Shown in pieces: positions 1 through 8,195 of a stretch of DNA of 64,000 bases; position 1 is the stretch's first letter; every line of letters begins with the position of its first letter. The translations under genes and the position numbers were made by a program. The DNA comes from Candidatus Gastranaerophilales bacterium (GTDB lineage: Bacteria > Cyanobacteriota > Vampirovibrionia > Gastranaerophilales > Gastranaerophilaceae). The notes under the pieces were generated by a model. It did not search any database. It was not told the origin of the DNA and saw only the letters and a program-made list of their open reading frames with translations. Where the stretch lies: contig CALVEG010000001.1 of NCBI GenBank assembly GCA_944326525.1, forward strand, positions 62,001 to 126,000, in the 5' to 3' direction.

Positions 1-1592
1 ATTTGGTGATCAATACCGATTTCATCCAACACATTTACTATGCTGTTTACCGCACCTGAGTTGAATAGGAATCTGTCAGTTACGATGAAAGCTCGTTTTT
101 TGCCTTGAAGTTCACGGAGAGCTAAATCTACTGCACCTCTTTTGAAGTAAACTTTCGGCGGAACTTTGAACCAAAGCATATTTTCTCTCCTTTCAGCAAC
201 TGTTTTGTAGTTCAATAAGTTTTCAACTCCGATGTTTCCGGATATTGCGTTTTTACCCCAAGATCCGCAACCTAATGAAAGTGACGGTTCAAGTTTGAAG
301 TTGTACAAATCTCCGATACCGCCTTGTGCTGATGGTGAGTTGATTAATACACGGCAAGCAGGCATTTTTTCTGCAAATTTGTCTACTCTTTCTTGTTTAC
401 GTGTATCGGTGTAAAGGTCTGCTGAGTGACCTGCGCCGCCTTTTGATACAAGCTCATATGCCATTTCTGTTGCATGATCAAAATCTTTTGCTCTGTACAT
501 TGTCAAGATCGGTGACAATTTTTCTCTTGAGAACGGATCTTCCCAATCTACTGAAGGTCTTTCTGCAAGAAGTACTTTTGTATTTGCCGGAACTTCAAAA
601 CCTGAAAGTTCTGCGATCTTACGTGCAGGCTGACCTACGATGTCAGGGTGTGCTGTTCCTCTTTTTGGATCGATGAACGGTAATGCGATCATTTTCTTTT
701 CATCTGCAGCGCTTAATAAGTGGCAGCCTCTGTAGATGAATTCTTTTTTAACTTCTTCGTATATTTCATCAACAACAACTACTGACTGTTCTGAAGCACA
801 AATCATACCGTTGTCGAAAGTCTTTGACATTATGATTGATGAAACTGCCATTTTAATATCTGCTGTTTCGTCAATAACTGCTGCTGCGTTACCAGGACCT
901 ACGCCTAATGCTGGGTTGCCTGATGAATATGCAGCTTTAACCATTCCTGGACCACCTGTTGCTAATATGCATGAAATTGATTCGTGTTTCATTAATTGAT
1001 TTGATAAATCAATTGAAGGAATATCTATCCAGCCGATAATATCTTCCGGTGCTCCGGCTTTTACTGCTGCTTCAAGAACAACTTTTGCTGCTGCTATTGT
1101 ACATTTTGTTGCTCTTGGGTGTGGTGAGAAGATTATTGCGTTTCTTGTTTTTAATGCTATTAGTGATTTGAAAATAGCTGTTGATGTCGGGTTTGTTGTC
1201 GGAACAATACCTGCGATTACGCCTAAAGGTTCTGCTACAACTTTAATTCCGTTTGCTTTGTCTTCTTTAATAATTCCGCATGTTTTTGCGTTTTTGTGTT
1301 TGTTGTAAATGTATTCTGATGCAAAATGGTTTTTAATGATTTTGTCTTCAAGAACTCCCATTCCTGTTTCTTCATAAGCCATTCTTGCTAAAGGAATACG
1401 TGCTTTGTCTGCTGCTGTTGCTGCTGCTTTGAATATCGCATCAACTTGCTCTTGAGTAAAATTAGAATAAATCTTTTGTGCTTTTTTTACTCTTTCAATA
1501 AGCAATTCCAATTGCTCTGCGTTGTCTACCAAGGTTGACTTGTTTAAAGTCTTTTCAAGGTTTTCAACTGTCTTTTTGCTTTTTGTTGTCAT
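1..1592 (-). CDS. adhE: Bifunctional aldehyde-alcohol dehydrogenase AdhE (3' end cut by window edge)
   Basis: Converts acetyl-CoA to acetaldehyde and then ethanol, using NADH, in fermentation. Translated by eye from the ATG at 1592 (SD AAGGAG just upstream), giving about 530 residues before the window edge. The acylating aldehyde dehydrogenase domain is complete: Rossmann segment around [32 protein letters not shown] and the catalytic Cys in [10 protein letters not shown] at about residue 265. It then enters the linker and start of the iron alcohol dehydrogenase domain ([16 protein letters not shown]), which separates AdhE from a stand-alone acetaldehyde dehydrogenase. The iron-binding part lies outside the window. 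A Rex-type operator overlaps the start site, so redox control by NADH/NAD+ is likely. Confidence 0.95.
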   Translation of the reverse strand, partial: MTTKSKKTVENLEKTLNKSTLVDNAEQLELLIERVKKAQKIYSNFTQEQVDAIFKAAATAADKARIPLARMAYEETGMGVLEDKIIKNHFASEYIYNKHKNAKTCGIIKEDKANGIKVVAEPLGVIAGIVPTTNPTSTAIFKSLIALKTRNAIIFSPHPRATKCTIAAAKVVLEAAVKAGAPEDIIGWIDIPSIDLSNQLMKHESISCILATGGPGMVKAAYSSGNPALGVGPGNAAAVIDETADIKMAVSSIIMSKTFDNGMICASEQSVVVVDEIYEEVKKEFIYRGCHLLSAADEKKMIALPFIDPKRGTAHPDIVGQPARKIAELSGFEVPANTKVLLAERPSVDWEDPFSREKLSPILTMYRAKDFDHATEMAYELVSKGGAGHSADLYTDTRKQERVDKFAEKMPACRVLINSPSAQGGIGDLYNFKLEPSLSLGCGSWGKNAISGNIGVENLLNYKTVAERRENMLWFKVPPKVYFKRGAVDLALRELQGKKRAFIVTDRFLFNSGAVNSIVNVLDEIGIDHQ

Positions 1593-1677
1593 AATTATTT
1601 TCTCCTTAATCGTAACTTGACAATTGCTATTTTTATTCCGTATGTTAATTTTAACAGGATAATTTTAAAATTACAAT

Positions 1678-1695
1678 TCGTGAATAATTTCACAA
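1678..1695 (-). promoter_or_regulatory. Rex-type operator over the adhE start site
   Basis: Minus strand reads TTGTGAA-ATTA-TTCACGA, matching the Rex consensus TTGTGAA-N4-TTCACAA at 13 of 14 fixed positions. The repeat extends outwards (TACAATT...AATTGTA). It sits immediately after the -10 box, a position where repressor binding would block transcription. AdhE is a known Rex target in several bacteria; no rex gene is in this window. Confidence 0.65.
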
Positions 1696-1699
1696 TTGT

Positions 1700-1728
1700 A
1701 TTATAAAATAAAGAATATTGAAAAGCAA
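1700..1728 (-). promoter_or_regulatory. adhE sigma-70-type promoter
   Basis: On the minus strand TTGCTT (1728-1723) and TATAAT (1705-1700) are separated by 17 bases. The predicted start near 1693 lies inside the inverted repeat described next. Confidence 0.7.
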
Positions 1729-1815
1729 GTGTATTTTGTACAATCTTTATACAATTTTAATATTTAGTCTTTTTGGATGAAAGCCTTGTCTGACAATTGT
1801 TATATAATGCTTTAT

Positions 1816-2520
1816 ATGAATATATTTAAAAAAATTATTTATCTTTTGTTAAAACTACAGGAAAAACGTCTTTCTGCAAGACTTGACAAACATTTGAAGA
1901 CCAGTACGGCGAATAAAACCTCTAAAACTATTCTCGCGTCTAATGTTACGGTTACTTTGACTTCAGAAACCGAAAAGAACAAAGAATTGGTCTTGAATAC
2001 AGTTAGTGAAATAGTTTCAGGGGTTAAAAATAATCCTGCGCTTTTGCTTGAATATATAAAATCTCACGGAACAAAGGTTGTTAAGCTTAATAATGCCGAC
2101 AAGATTCTGGCATTTATTTGTGAAGATGAGGGGCTTGTTTGCGAATTAAAAGGGCTTGAAGCTTTGTATATAAATATTTTAACTGATAGCGGGTTTGCAT
2201 TTAAAAGTAAACCTATGTTTATATTGAGAAACGGTGAGATTGATCCTTATTATATGCTGCATCAGTTCTACAAGTGGTTTTCGCTTTATAAGGGGCTTCC
2301 GGGGTTTGATTATGAAGCGCAGAAGCTTTTTAAAACTTATCTTAATTCTAATGACTTGAAGGGTATGGAGAATTTGACGCTTGAGCAAATGATTGGTTTG
2401 AAAGAAGCTATTGATCGGGATAATGAGGCGATAGATTTTACGGTTAATTACGCAAAATCAATTGACGGCAGCAAAAATGTTCTCGATAAAATGAAAAATG
2501 ACGGCGGGGCAAATATTTAA
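1816..2520 (+). CDS. Hypothetical protein, no recognised domain
   Basis: About 234 residues from the ATG at 1816; in-frame ATGs also occur at 1777 and 1807, and none has a clear SD. I prefer 1816 because TATAAT at 1803-1808 would put the RNA start at or next to it. The N-terminus is hydrophobic and basic (MNIFKKIIYLLLKLQEKR), perhaps an amphipathic membrane anchor. The body is soluble, with a stretch GFDYEAQKLFKTYL and an acidic C-terminus. I recognise no family. Divergent from adhE, and followed by a bidirectional terminator. Confidence 0.6.
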   Translation: MNIFKKIIYLLLKLQEKRLSARLDKHLKTSTANKTSKTILASNVTVTLTSETEKNKELVLNTVSEIVSGVKNNPALLLEYIKSHGTKVVKLNNADKILAFICEDEGLVCELKGLEALYINILTDSGFAFKSKPMFILRNGEIDPYYMLHQFYKWFSLYKGLPGFDYEAQKLFKTYLNSNDLKGMENLTLEQMIGLKEAIDRDNEAIDFTVNYAKSIDGSKNVLDKMKNDGGANI

Positions 2521-2532
2521 TTAACTCACAAT

Positions 2533-2556
2533 AAAAACCCGATTTATCGGGTTTTT
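2533..2556. terminator. Bidirectional intrinsic terminator
   Basis: Perfect 11-bp stem AAAAACCCGAT with a 2-base spacer and ATCGGGTTTTT. It sits between two convergent genes and works as a hairpin plus U tract on either strand. Confidence 0.85.
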
Positions 2557-2589
2557 ATTGTTCAAGTACATTTGTATATTGAATTTTGA

Positions 2590-3345
2590 TTATGATTGAA
2601 CTTTATTATCGGGTGTTTGAGTCTGTGTTTTGGGTTGTTTATCTCTACAGCATAAATATGTGCCAATTCCGAGGGCTGCGGCACCTAGTGAACCGTAAAT
2701 CGCAGCATATTTACCTTGAATTTTTCTTGCGACACCTTTTATAGCTTTTCCGACAGCATCATTTTCACAATTTTCGAAAACTTTTTTATCAGTATTCCAA
2801 TATTCATTAAATAAACCTTGAGTGATTTTTCTGGCAGTTTCAGCACTTTCCGATTTTATATGTTCTTTTACCTGTTCGAGAGTTTTACCTTTCCATTCAT
2901 CTTCCAAACACCTTTTATATATTTCTTTCATTTCCGGTAAATCTTTTGCTTTACTTAGTTTTTCAGCATAAGTCTCCTTTATTCCGACTCCAGATACTAC
3001 ATTTTGACCCTGTTTAATTATATCAATATCAATATCATCTAATACATTGAATGCATTATCGAGCATTAGTTTCTTTATTTCTTCTATGCTTTTTGCATTA
3101 CTTATAGCTTTTAACAAATTCTTTCCGGCCTCTTCAATATTTTCTGCTAAAATTTTTTGGTCAGGTGTTAAAGTATTTTTTGCAGCATCATTTACCTTTT
3201 TGACAAACTCATCGGTTACTACACCATTTTTCAAAAACGGTTTTGTTAGGTATCCTGTTGCAACTCCTGCTCCGGCTCCAGCAACCGTGCCGATACCAGT
3301 ATATAAAGCGGTATTATTATTTCCACTCACACTATCTACCGTCAT
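2590..3345 (-). CDS. Hypothetical protein with glycine-rich N- and C-terminal hydrophobic segments
   Basis: 251 residues from ATG 3345 (SD AAAGGAAA). A hydrophobic, glycine/alanine-rich stretch lies near the N-terminus (IGTVAGAGAGVATGYL, about residues 17-33) and another near the C-terminus (GSLGAAALGIGTYLCC, about 218-234). The middle is charged and helical, with repeated ...KDLPEMKEIYKR- and IEEIKKLML-like helices. It may be a membrane protein with a long soluble loop. No family recognised. The leader carries a 5-base tandem repeat at the predicted start of transcription. Shares a style with the 499-residue protein at 19.2-20.7 kb but no clear homology. Confidence 0.7.
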   Translation of the reverse strand: MTVDSVSGNNNTALYTGIGTVAGAGAGVATGYLTKPFLKNGVVTDEFVKKVNDAAKNTLTPDQKILAENIEEAGKNLLKAISNAKSIEEIKKLMLDNAFNVLDDIDIDIIKQGQNVVSGVGIKETYAEKLSKAKDLPEMKEIYKRCLEDEWKGKTLEQVKEHIKSESAETARKITQGLFNEYWNTDKKVFENCENDAVGKAIKGVARKIQGKYAAIYGSLGAAALGIGTYLCCRDKQPKTQTQTPDNKVQS

Positions 3346-3420
3346 TTTGTATTTTCCTTTCTGTGTTTTTACCTACATGATTATAAAAACACAAGTCCTG
3401 AAAGATTTGCTACTGGCGCA

Positions 3421-3445
3421 TCCTATCCTATCCTATCCTATCCTA
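3421..3445. repeat. Five tandem copies of TCCTA (5-bp microsatellite)
   Basis: TCCTA is repeated exactly five times, followed by TAGCA. It begins at the predicted +1 of the 251-residue gene and is about 75-100 bases upstream of its start codon, so a change of copy number would alter the leader, not the reading frame. Confidence 0.9.
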
Positions 3446-3451
3446 TAGCAG

Positions 3452-3457
3452 ATTATA
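3452..3457 (-). promoter_or_regulatory. Probable -10 box of the 251-residue gene
   Basis: TATAAT on the minus strand, embedded in a short inverted repeat (CCTATA/TATAGG). The best upstream hexamer (TTTAAA, 16-base spacing) is weak, so the assignment rests mainly on the -10. Confidence 0.4.
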
Positions 3458-3512
3458 GGAGGGTTTTAGCCATTTTAAATTCATATTTACATTTCTTAAT
3501 AAACAATTTTAC

Positions 3513-3893
3513 TTACGTCACTGCGAACCTGAAATCCTCTTTCCAGACCTGAAAACCGCCTTCCAACAACATCACGGGATACTCATAATCCGCCAGAATC
3601 AAAGCTGCTCTTGCTCCCAGATGACATTGCTGGTTGTAACAATAGACAACGTTTATTTTATCTTTGGAAAGCCTTGTAATATTATCAGCAAGCTCATCTT
3701 TAGGAATAGAAATTGCACCCGGAATATGACTGATTTCGTAATCCTCAGCACGTCTGACATCCACGAGTTCGACCTCATTTTCATCCATAAGTTCTTTAAG
3801 TTCCACAGGACCCAAAGTATAAGCCAAAATTTTCTCAAAATAAAACTGCGCCTCTTGTGAATTGCTGCGCAGTGCTTCTATTTTTTCGTTCAT
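3513..3893 (-). CDS. Single-domain rhodanese-like protein
   Basis: 126 residues. Rhodanese fold hallmarks are VELVDVRRAEDYEISHIPGAI (about 43-63), the active-site loop VVYCYNQQCHLGARAA with a candidate persulfide Cys as its first cysteine, and a C-terminal LLEGGFQVWKE. Rhodaneses carry or transfer sulfane sulfur; the substrate is unknown here. The N-terminal 25 residues are a helical extension typical of small rhodaneses of this kind. The active loop is longer than the usual CxxGxR, a variant seen in some rhodanese-like proteins. A perfect 10-bp inverted repeat pairs the start codon with a site upstream (see the hairpin entry), suggesting translational or operator control. Confidence 0.85.
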   Translation of the reverse strand: MNEKIEALRSNSQEAQFYFEKILAYTLGPVELKELMDENEVELVDVRRAEDYEISHIPGAISIPKDELADNITRLSKDKINVVYCYNQQCHLGARAALILADYEYPVMLLEGGFQVWKEDFRFAVT

Positions 3894-3937
3894 AACCTGA
3901 ATTTCCTTTCTTTTTCAAAAGAATAAATCAGGTTATG
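3891..3937 (-). promoter_or_regulatory. Start-codon hairpin of the rhodanese gene
   Basis: CATAACCTGA (3891-3900) and TCAGGTTATG (3928-3937) are perfect complements. In RNA the arm contains the ATG of the rhodanese gene, and the SD (AAAGGAAA) lies in the loop beside a smaller stem (TTCTTTT/AAAAGAA). A TATAAT at 3998-3993 would give a transcript that contains the whole structure. It could equally be a DNA operator. Confidence 0.5.
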
Positions 3938-4023
3938 AAAAAAATATTCGGTTAGTGGGGTAAAAATAATTTAGTAAGATGGGTAAATGTCTATTATAAT
4001 TCTTGTCTGGTTTTTGCTTATTA

Positions 4024-4323
4024 CTAAGCTGTATAACTTAAGTGATTGTATATATCAGAGTTGATATTAGATTCTTTTGCAACAGGAGCTGTTCTTTTAA
4101 ACTCGCTGATTGCACGACCTACTTTGTTTATGAAAGCAGTTACAAAGTTTGGGTTTTGAACCATATCTGATTTGCTTGAACGTTTAAGGTCGTTTTCAAA
4201 GTTGATTTTAGCGTTGGGGTTTTGTAAAGCTAAAATTGCAACACTTGGGGTTATGTTATTCATGTTTCCTTCGCCGAAGGATATATATTTTCTGCTGTTG
4301 TATCCTATTCTGTCTACTTTCAT
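4024..4323 (-). CDS. Small hypothetical protein with ISFG N-terminal peptide
   Basis: 99 residues from ATG 4323, chosen over a longer upstream frame because it has a strong SD (GAGGAGG) at the right distance. The N-terminus MKVDRIGYNSRKYISFGEG contains the ISFG-type peptide that I associate with proteins of Gastranaerophilales; its function is not known to me. The rest is polar with no membrane segment. It has its own strong promoter and a leader hairpin. No enzyme motif. Confidence 0.7.
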   Translation of the reverse strand: MKVDRIGYNSRKYISFGEGNMNNITPSVAILALQNPNAKINFENDLKRSSKSDMVQNPNFVTAFINKVGRAISEFKRTAPVAKESNINSDIYNHLSYTA

Positions 4324-4385
4324 TGTAATCCTCCTCTCTTGAGGTCTTATTAAGTGTTTGATTAACACTTCATCCTTACATTCTT

Positions 4386-4414
4386 ACTATAAACTACAAA
4401 AAAATATTTGTCAA
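4386..4414 (-). promoter_or_regulatory. Strong promoter of the 99-residue ISFG gene
   Basis: TTGACA (4414-4409), 17-base spacer, TATAGT (4391-4386) on the minus strand. Predicted start near 4379. The leader contains a perfect 7-bp hairpin at 4352-4370 (AAGTGTT/AACACTT) and then the SD. Confidence 0.75.
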
Positions 4415-4554
4415 CCCCTATTATAAAGTTTTGTTAAGTGGTCAAAAGCCTTATAAATACTATTAATAAGGCATAAAGTGACAAAAATACACTTATTTAT
4501 ATAGTGTTTTTTTTACACTTTTCTTTAAAAATCACCCATGCTTCTATTTTTTTC

Positions 4555-4702
4555 TTGACTTGCTCGGCTATTTTGATTTTTTAAATACCCGATAACCGTG
4601 TAATTGTCCTTTTTTAGTAGTTCAGGTTAAATATAATTAAATCTTTTTCATACTTCCAGCTATTCTTAATTCCAACGGGAGCAATTCAGCTCCCTTTTTT
4701 TT
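4555..4702 (+). ncRNA. Possible small RNA ending in an orphan terminator
   Basis: The 480-base gap between the ISFG gene and lysC holds no ORF. On the plus strand there is an intrinsic terminator (GGGAGC-aattca-GCTCCC at 4677-4694 followed by eight T) with no gene upstream on that strand. TTGACT at 4555-4560 and TTTAAA at 4580-4585 (19-base spacer, suboptimal) could start a transcript of about 110 bases. Strand of the terminator is clear; the promoter is weak. Confidence 0.35.
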
Positions 4703-4787
4703 GTTTAAAAAGTTTTATGATTTTACCAATATCAGATGCGTCAAATTGCATTCTCTTTTTTAATAATATGCCTAATGATATTTATTT

Positions 4788-4824
4788 AAATGGCGCGGTT
4801 TTCTTTATGAAAACCGCGCCATTT
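4788..4824 (-). terminator. Intrinsic terminator of the kdsC-TPR-lysC operon
   Basis: Perfect 16-bp stem AAATGGCGCGGTTTTC with a 5-base loop, starting 24 bases after the lysC stop codon. Confidence 0.85.
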
Positions 4825-4848
4825 AATCTTTATAAAATATTTTTGCTG

Positions 4849-6114
4849 TTAAACGTTTGGCAAGTCGCCTTTTACTACAGCTGTTTCGTTGCCTTCAAGT
4901 TCAAATATGCTGTGAAGTGCTTTGAGTGCTTTATTTGCATCTTCTTTATCCACAAGACAGCTTATTTTAATTTCACTGGTGGAGATCATTTTAATGTTTA
5001 CACCAAGATCTGCCAATGTTTTAAACATAGTTGAAGCTATACCGGGTCTGTCAATCATTCCGGCGCCAACAATTGAAACTTTTGCGATATTGTCATTTAT
5101 TTGAATATCACCGCAGTTCAAATCTTTTTTAATTGCTTCAAGTGTTTTAATTGTTTTATCTAAATCTGCGCTGTCAATTGTAAAGGCTATATCGTTTGTG
5201 TTTGAAACTTTTCTTGCGTAAGACTGAATAATCATGTCTACTGAAATATGTTCTTTTGCAAGATTGCCAAATAATTTTGCCGCTTGTCCAGGGGTATCCG
5301 GAACATCGCAAACAACAATTCTTGCTTGAGATAAGTCTGCTGCTACTCCTGTGACGGGTTTATATATTTCCATTTTGTCAACTCCTAATATTAATGTACC
5401 TAAATTATCGGTTTTAAAACTGCTCCTTACGCGTATCGGAACATTGAAAATTTTTGCTGTTTCAACGCTTCTCGGGTGCATAACGTTTGCACCAGCGTGA
5501 GCAAGTTCAAGCATTTCTTCATAAGAAATCTCTTTTAAACGTGTAGCTTTTGGAACTATTCGCGGGTCTGTGGTGTAAACACCTTCAACATCTGTATAAA
5601 TATCGCATCTTTCTGCGTTTAATGCGGCTGCTAATGCTACGGCTGAAGTGTCAGAACCGCCTCTGCCAAGCGTTGTAATTTCACCATCCTCGGTAACCCC
5701 TTGGAAGCCTGCTACTACAATGATTTTTCCTTCTTTTAAATTCTTTTTAAGTTTGTCGGTTTTTATATCGGTTATTCTGGCTTTTGAATGGACATTTTCT
5801 GTCATAATTCCAATTTGCATAGCATTGAAGCTTACGGCATCATATCCTTGTGCTTGTATAGCCATTGCTAAAAGCGCTATTGATACGCCTTCTCCTGTTG
5901 AAAGCAGCATATCCATTTCTCTGCTTGAAGGATCTGGCATTATCTCTTTTGCCATCTTGACCAAATAATCTGTTGTGTGGCCCATTGCTGAAACTACAAC
6001 TACTACATCATTCCCGTTTTCTTTTTCTTTTATAACTGTTTTAGCGACATTTTTTATCTTTTCTGTATCTGCTACAGAGGTTCCGCCAAATTTTTGTACG
6101 ATTATCTTTCTCAA
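4849..6114 (-). CDS. lysC: Aspartate kinase (aspartokinase)
   Basis: Phosphorylates aspartate, the first step to lysine, threonine, methionine and diaminopimelate. 421 residues. The kinase domain opens with IVQKFGGTSVAD (KFGGTS, residues 8-13), has MLLSTGEGVS, the TTLGRGGSDTSAVALAAAL phosphate/aspartate site and TDVEGVYTTDPR. Two ACT domains follow from about residue 265 (DMIIQSYARK..., VSIVGAGMIDRPG), the usual sites of lysine/threonine feedback. Length fits monofunctional bacterial enzymes. The start is TTG at 6114: it overlaps the TGA of the upstream TPR gene (TTGA) and has an SD AAAGGA at good spacing; there is no ATG nearby. Translation is probably coupled to the TPR gene. Confidence 0.95.
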   Translation of the reverse strand: MRKIIVQKFGGTSVADTEKIKNVAKTVIKEKENGNDVVVVVSAMGHTTDYLVKMAKEIMPDPSSREMDMLLSTGEGVSIALLAMAIQAQGYDAVSFNAMQIGIMTENVHSKARITDIKTDKLKKNLKEGKIIVVAGFQGVTEDGEITTLGRGGSDTSAVALAAALNAERCDIYTDVEGVYTTDPRIVPKATRLKEISYEEMLELAHAGANVMHPRSVETAKIFNVPIRVRSSFKTDNLGTLILGVDKMEIYKPVTGVAADLSQARIVVCDVPDTPGQAAKLFGNLAKEHISVDMIIQSYARKVSNTNDIAFTIDSADLDKTIKTLEAIKKDLNCGDIQINDNIAKVSIVGAGMIDRPGIASTMFKTLADLGVNIKMISTSEIKISCLVDKEDANKALKALHSIFELEGNETAVVKGDLPNV

Positions 6115-7622
6115 TTGTTTTCCTTTTCCTGAAGTTTATTTAACATCTCAGCCAGCTCTGCTGATTTGTCAGGGTATTTAAATCCATCTTCATTTATACT
6201 TCTAATCTTTTTCTCTAGCTCTAAAGCTTCCTTTATATTATATTCACAAACGTTTTCCTTGACAAGTATGTAACTTGTTAAAAAAAGCATGTTTAAAATT
6301 TCCAGATTGTTTTCTCCGTATTTAAGTGATTTTCGAAGCTTCCTTCCTGCTTCTGCAATTTTTTCTTCAGATATTAAGAATTTTGCGTAATCAATGTATG
6401 TTTTTAAGTGTTTCGGGTTTTCTTTTATGGCATGCTCAAAGTATTCCTTTGTATTCGTGTTGTCGCCAAGGTGCATGTAAGCTTTAGCTATATAGTAGTA
6501 ATTAATCGGATCGTTTATATCTGAAGATAGAGCAGATTTAAAGCAGTGAATGCCTTCTGTATAATTACCTTCTATACAGTGTAAATATCCAAGTCCCATA
6601 TTTGCAAAAGAATTAGTTTCGGGAAGTTCTAAAGCATGCTCAAAAATTTCTTTGTTGGTTTCTATTTGTCCGTTTATTGTGTTGAGATAGGCATTAATTA
6701 GTTTTACTTCCGGATTTTCAGAATCCATTTCTGATGCTTTTATAATTTTTTCTCTTGCTTCGTCATATTTCCCAAATCTGATAAGTGAAAACGACCATTC
6801 TATATATAAACTTGGGGCGATTAAAGATAGGCTTTCTGCTTGTTCGTAGTTTTCAAGGGATTCTTTTTCGGAGTCTTTAATCCTATAAATTTCACCTTTT
6901 AACAAATAAGCAGGAAGCATGTTTTTATTAAAATTTAGTGCTTTATTGGCATAAAAAAGTGCATTATCATAATCTTTTTGTAAAAATTTTAATTTGGCAT
7001 ATTCGTATGAATTACCCTCGTTAGGTGCAATATTTGCAAGAAATTGAAGCTTGCTTTCTGCTTCTTCGTACATTTTAAGCTTTATTTCCATTACGGAAGC
7101 CAGAAAAAGGGCGTTAAGATTATATTTGTTTGCTTTAGCTGATTCTACAAATTTTTCTCTTGCTGCGGCTTCTTTTTTTTGTTTCATTAATGTCATGCCC
7201 CAGCCCATTAAAACTTCTGAGTTTGCAGAGGTTATTTTGTCAGCATTTTCAAATGCTTCTATTGCTTCATCATATATCCCTGTGTTCAGAAGTGCAAAAC
7301 CTAAATGTTTCCATATTGTTTTATCATCGTGATTCAGATTTGCCGATTTCTTATATGCCTTAACTGCATCTACAAATCTTAAAAGTTTGTCGTAAACGAT
7401 TCCTTCATATTTATAAACAAGGGCATCTTCTTGAGGAAGGCTTTTGGCTTCGTTCAAAATGTCAAGAGCATCTTTTAATCTGCCGTTTTCAATACACTTC
7501 TTTGCTCTGTTTACGTAGGCTATTGAGGGAAGTGATTGAATTACTGTATCTTCTTTGTAATTGTCAATTTTGTCATTTATATTTTGTATTTTATTTATAA
7601 GTTTTTCAAACCAATCAGACAC
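6111..7622 (-). CDS. Tetratricopeptide-repeat (TPR) protein
   Basis: 503 residues from a GTG start at 7622 (SD AGAGG). At least a dozen TPR units are visible, for example DALDILNEAKSLPQEDALVYKYEG, AVKAYKKSANLNHDDKTIWKHLG and AIEAFENADKITSANSEVLMGWG, continuing to about residue 460. No signal peptide or membrane segment, so a cytoplasmic scaffold is likely. It lies between kdsC-like and lysC genes with overlaps at both ends (28 bases with the first, 4 with the second). Partner unknown. Confidence 0.85.
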   Translation of the reverse strand: MSDWFEKLINKIQNINDKIDNYKEDTVIQSLPSIAYVNRAKKCIENGRLKDALDILNEAKSLPQEDALVYKYEGIVYDKLLRFVDAVKAYKKSANLNHDDKTIWKHLGFALLNTGIYDEAIEAFENADKITSANSEVLMGWGMTLMKQKKEAAAREKFVESAKANKYNLNALFLASVMEIKLKMYEEAESKLQFLANIAPNEGNSYEYAKLKFLQKDYDNALFYANKALNFNKNMLPAYLLKGEIYRIKDSEKESLENYEQAESLSLIAPSLYIEWSFSLIRFGKYDEAREKIIKASEMDSENPEVKLINAYLNTINGQIETNKEIFEHALELPETNSFANMGLGYLHCIEGNYTEGIHCFKSALSSDINDPINYYYIAKAYMHLGDNTNTKEYFEHAIKENPKHLKTYIDYAKFLISEEKIAEAGRKLRKSLKYGENNLEILNMLFLTSYILVKENVCEYNIKEALELEKKIRSINEDGFKYPDKSAELAEMLNKLQEKENN

Positions 7623-8089
7623 TCCGCTACCTCTCTAAATGCTCCGCTTCCACCATCATTTTCTGTTATTTGTATCCCCGCAAGTTCCTTTAATTCTCTT
7701 GGAGCATGTGGAACTGTGAGTTTGTGTTTTGCATATTCTAGACTCTCTAAATCGTTTACGTCGTCGCCTATGTATAAATACTCATCTTCTTTTAAGGAAT
7801 ATTTTTCTACTATGCTTTTAATTATATCTATTTTTTTTCTGATGTTGGTGTGAACTTCTTTTATTTCAAACTTTTTTGCAAGCATTTCTATTGCATAGTT
7901 CTTTTCCCCTGAAACTATTGCGATGTCAAATCCGTTTTTCTTTAATCTTGAAAATCCCATTACATCTGCAAAATTTAATCTGCGTGAAATGTTTCCGTCA
8001 TCTGAAATATATACGCAATTGTCGGTCACTACTCCGTCAAAGTCAGTTATTATCATTTTTATTGTATTTGGTAGTTTTAAAGTGGACAT
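7595..8089 (-). CDS. kdsC: HAD-family phosphatase, KdsC-like (3-deoxy-D-manno-octulosonate 8-phosphate phosphatase)
   Basis: About 164 residues from ATG 8089 (SD GAGGA at slightly long spacing). All four HAD motifs are present: MIITDFDGVVTDN (Asp nucleophile and acid), AIVSGEKNYA, the Lys in KKIDIIK, and YIGDDVNDLESLE. Length without a cap domain and the DGVVTDN sequence fit the C0-type KdsC/YrbI group, which frees Kdo for lipopolysaccharide. The sister activity, N-acylneuraminate 9-phosphatase, cannot be excluded. It overlaps the TPR gene by 28 bases. Supports an outer-membrane organism. Confidence 0.75.
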   Translation of the reverse strand: MSTLKLPNTIKMIITDFDGVVTDNCVYISDDGNISRRLNFADVMGFSRLKKNGFDIAIVSGEKNYAIEMLAKKFEIKEVHTNIRKKIDIIKSIVEKYSLKEDEYLYIGDDVNDLESLEYAKHKLTVPHAPRELKELAGIQITENDGGSGAFREVAECLIGLKNL

Positions 8090-8117
8090 AAAATACAACA
8101 ATCCTCATTTTATATTA

Positions 8118-8146
8118 TTAACACGATTGATGTTATCTGTTATAAT
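8118..8146 (+). promoter_or_regulatory. Promoter of the histidine kinase gene
   Basis: TTAACA (8118-8123), 17-base spacer, TATAAT (8141-8146). Predicted start near 8153, giving a leader of about 43 bases. Confidence 0.7.
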
Positions 8147-8195
8147 AAATTATATCATAAAAGGTTCGGTAAAAAACTAAAGGTTAAGATTTTAA

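Noticed and set aside
232..999. Plus-strand frames within the first kilobase
   Set aside because: Shadows of adhE on the minus strand, which is unmistakable when translated.
4561..4600. CCCGATAA as a second sigma-28 -10 box before the possible small RNA
   Set aside because: The matching -35 (TAAA at 15 bases) is absent, only TATT; too weak to claim.
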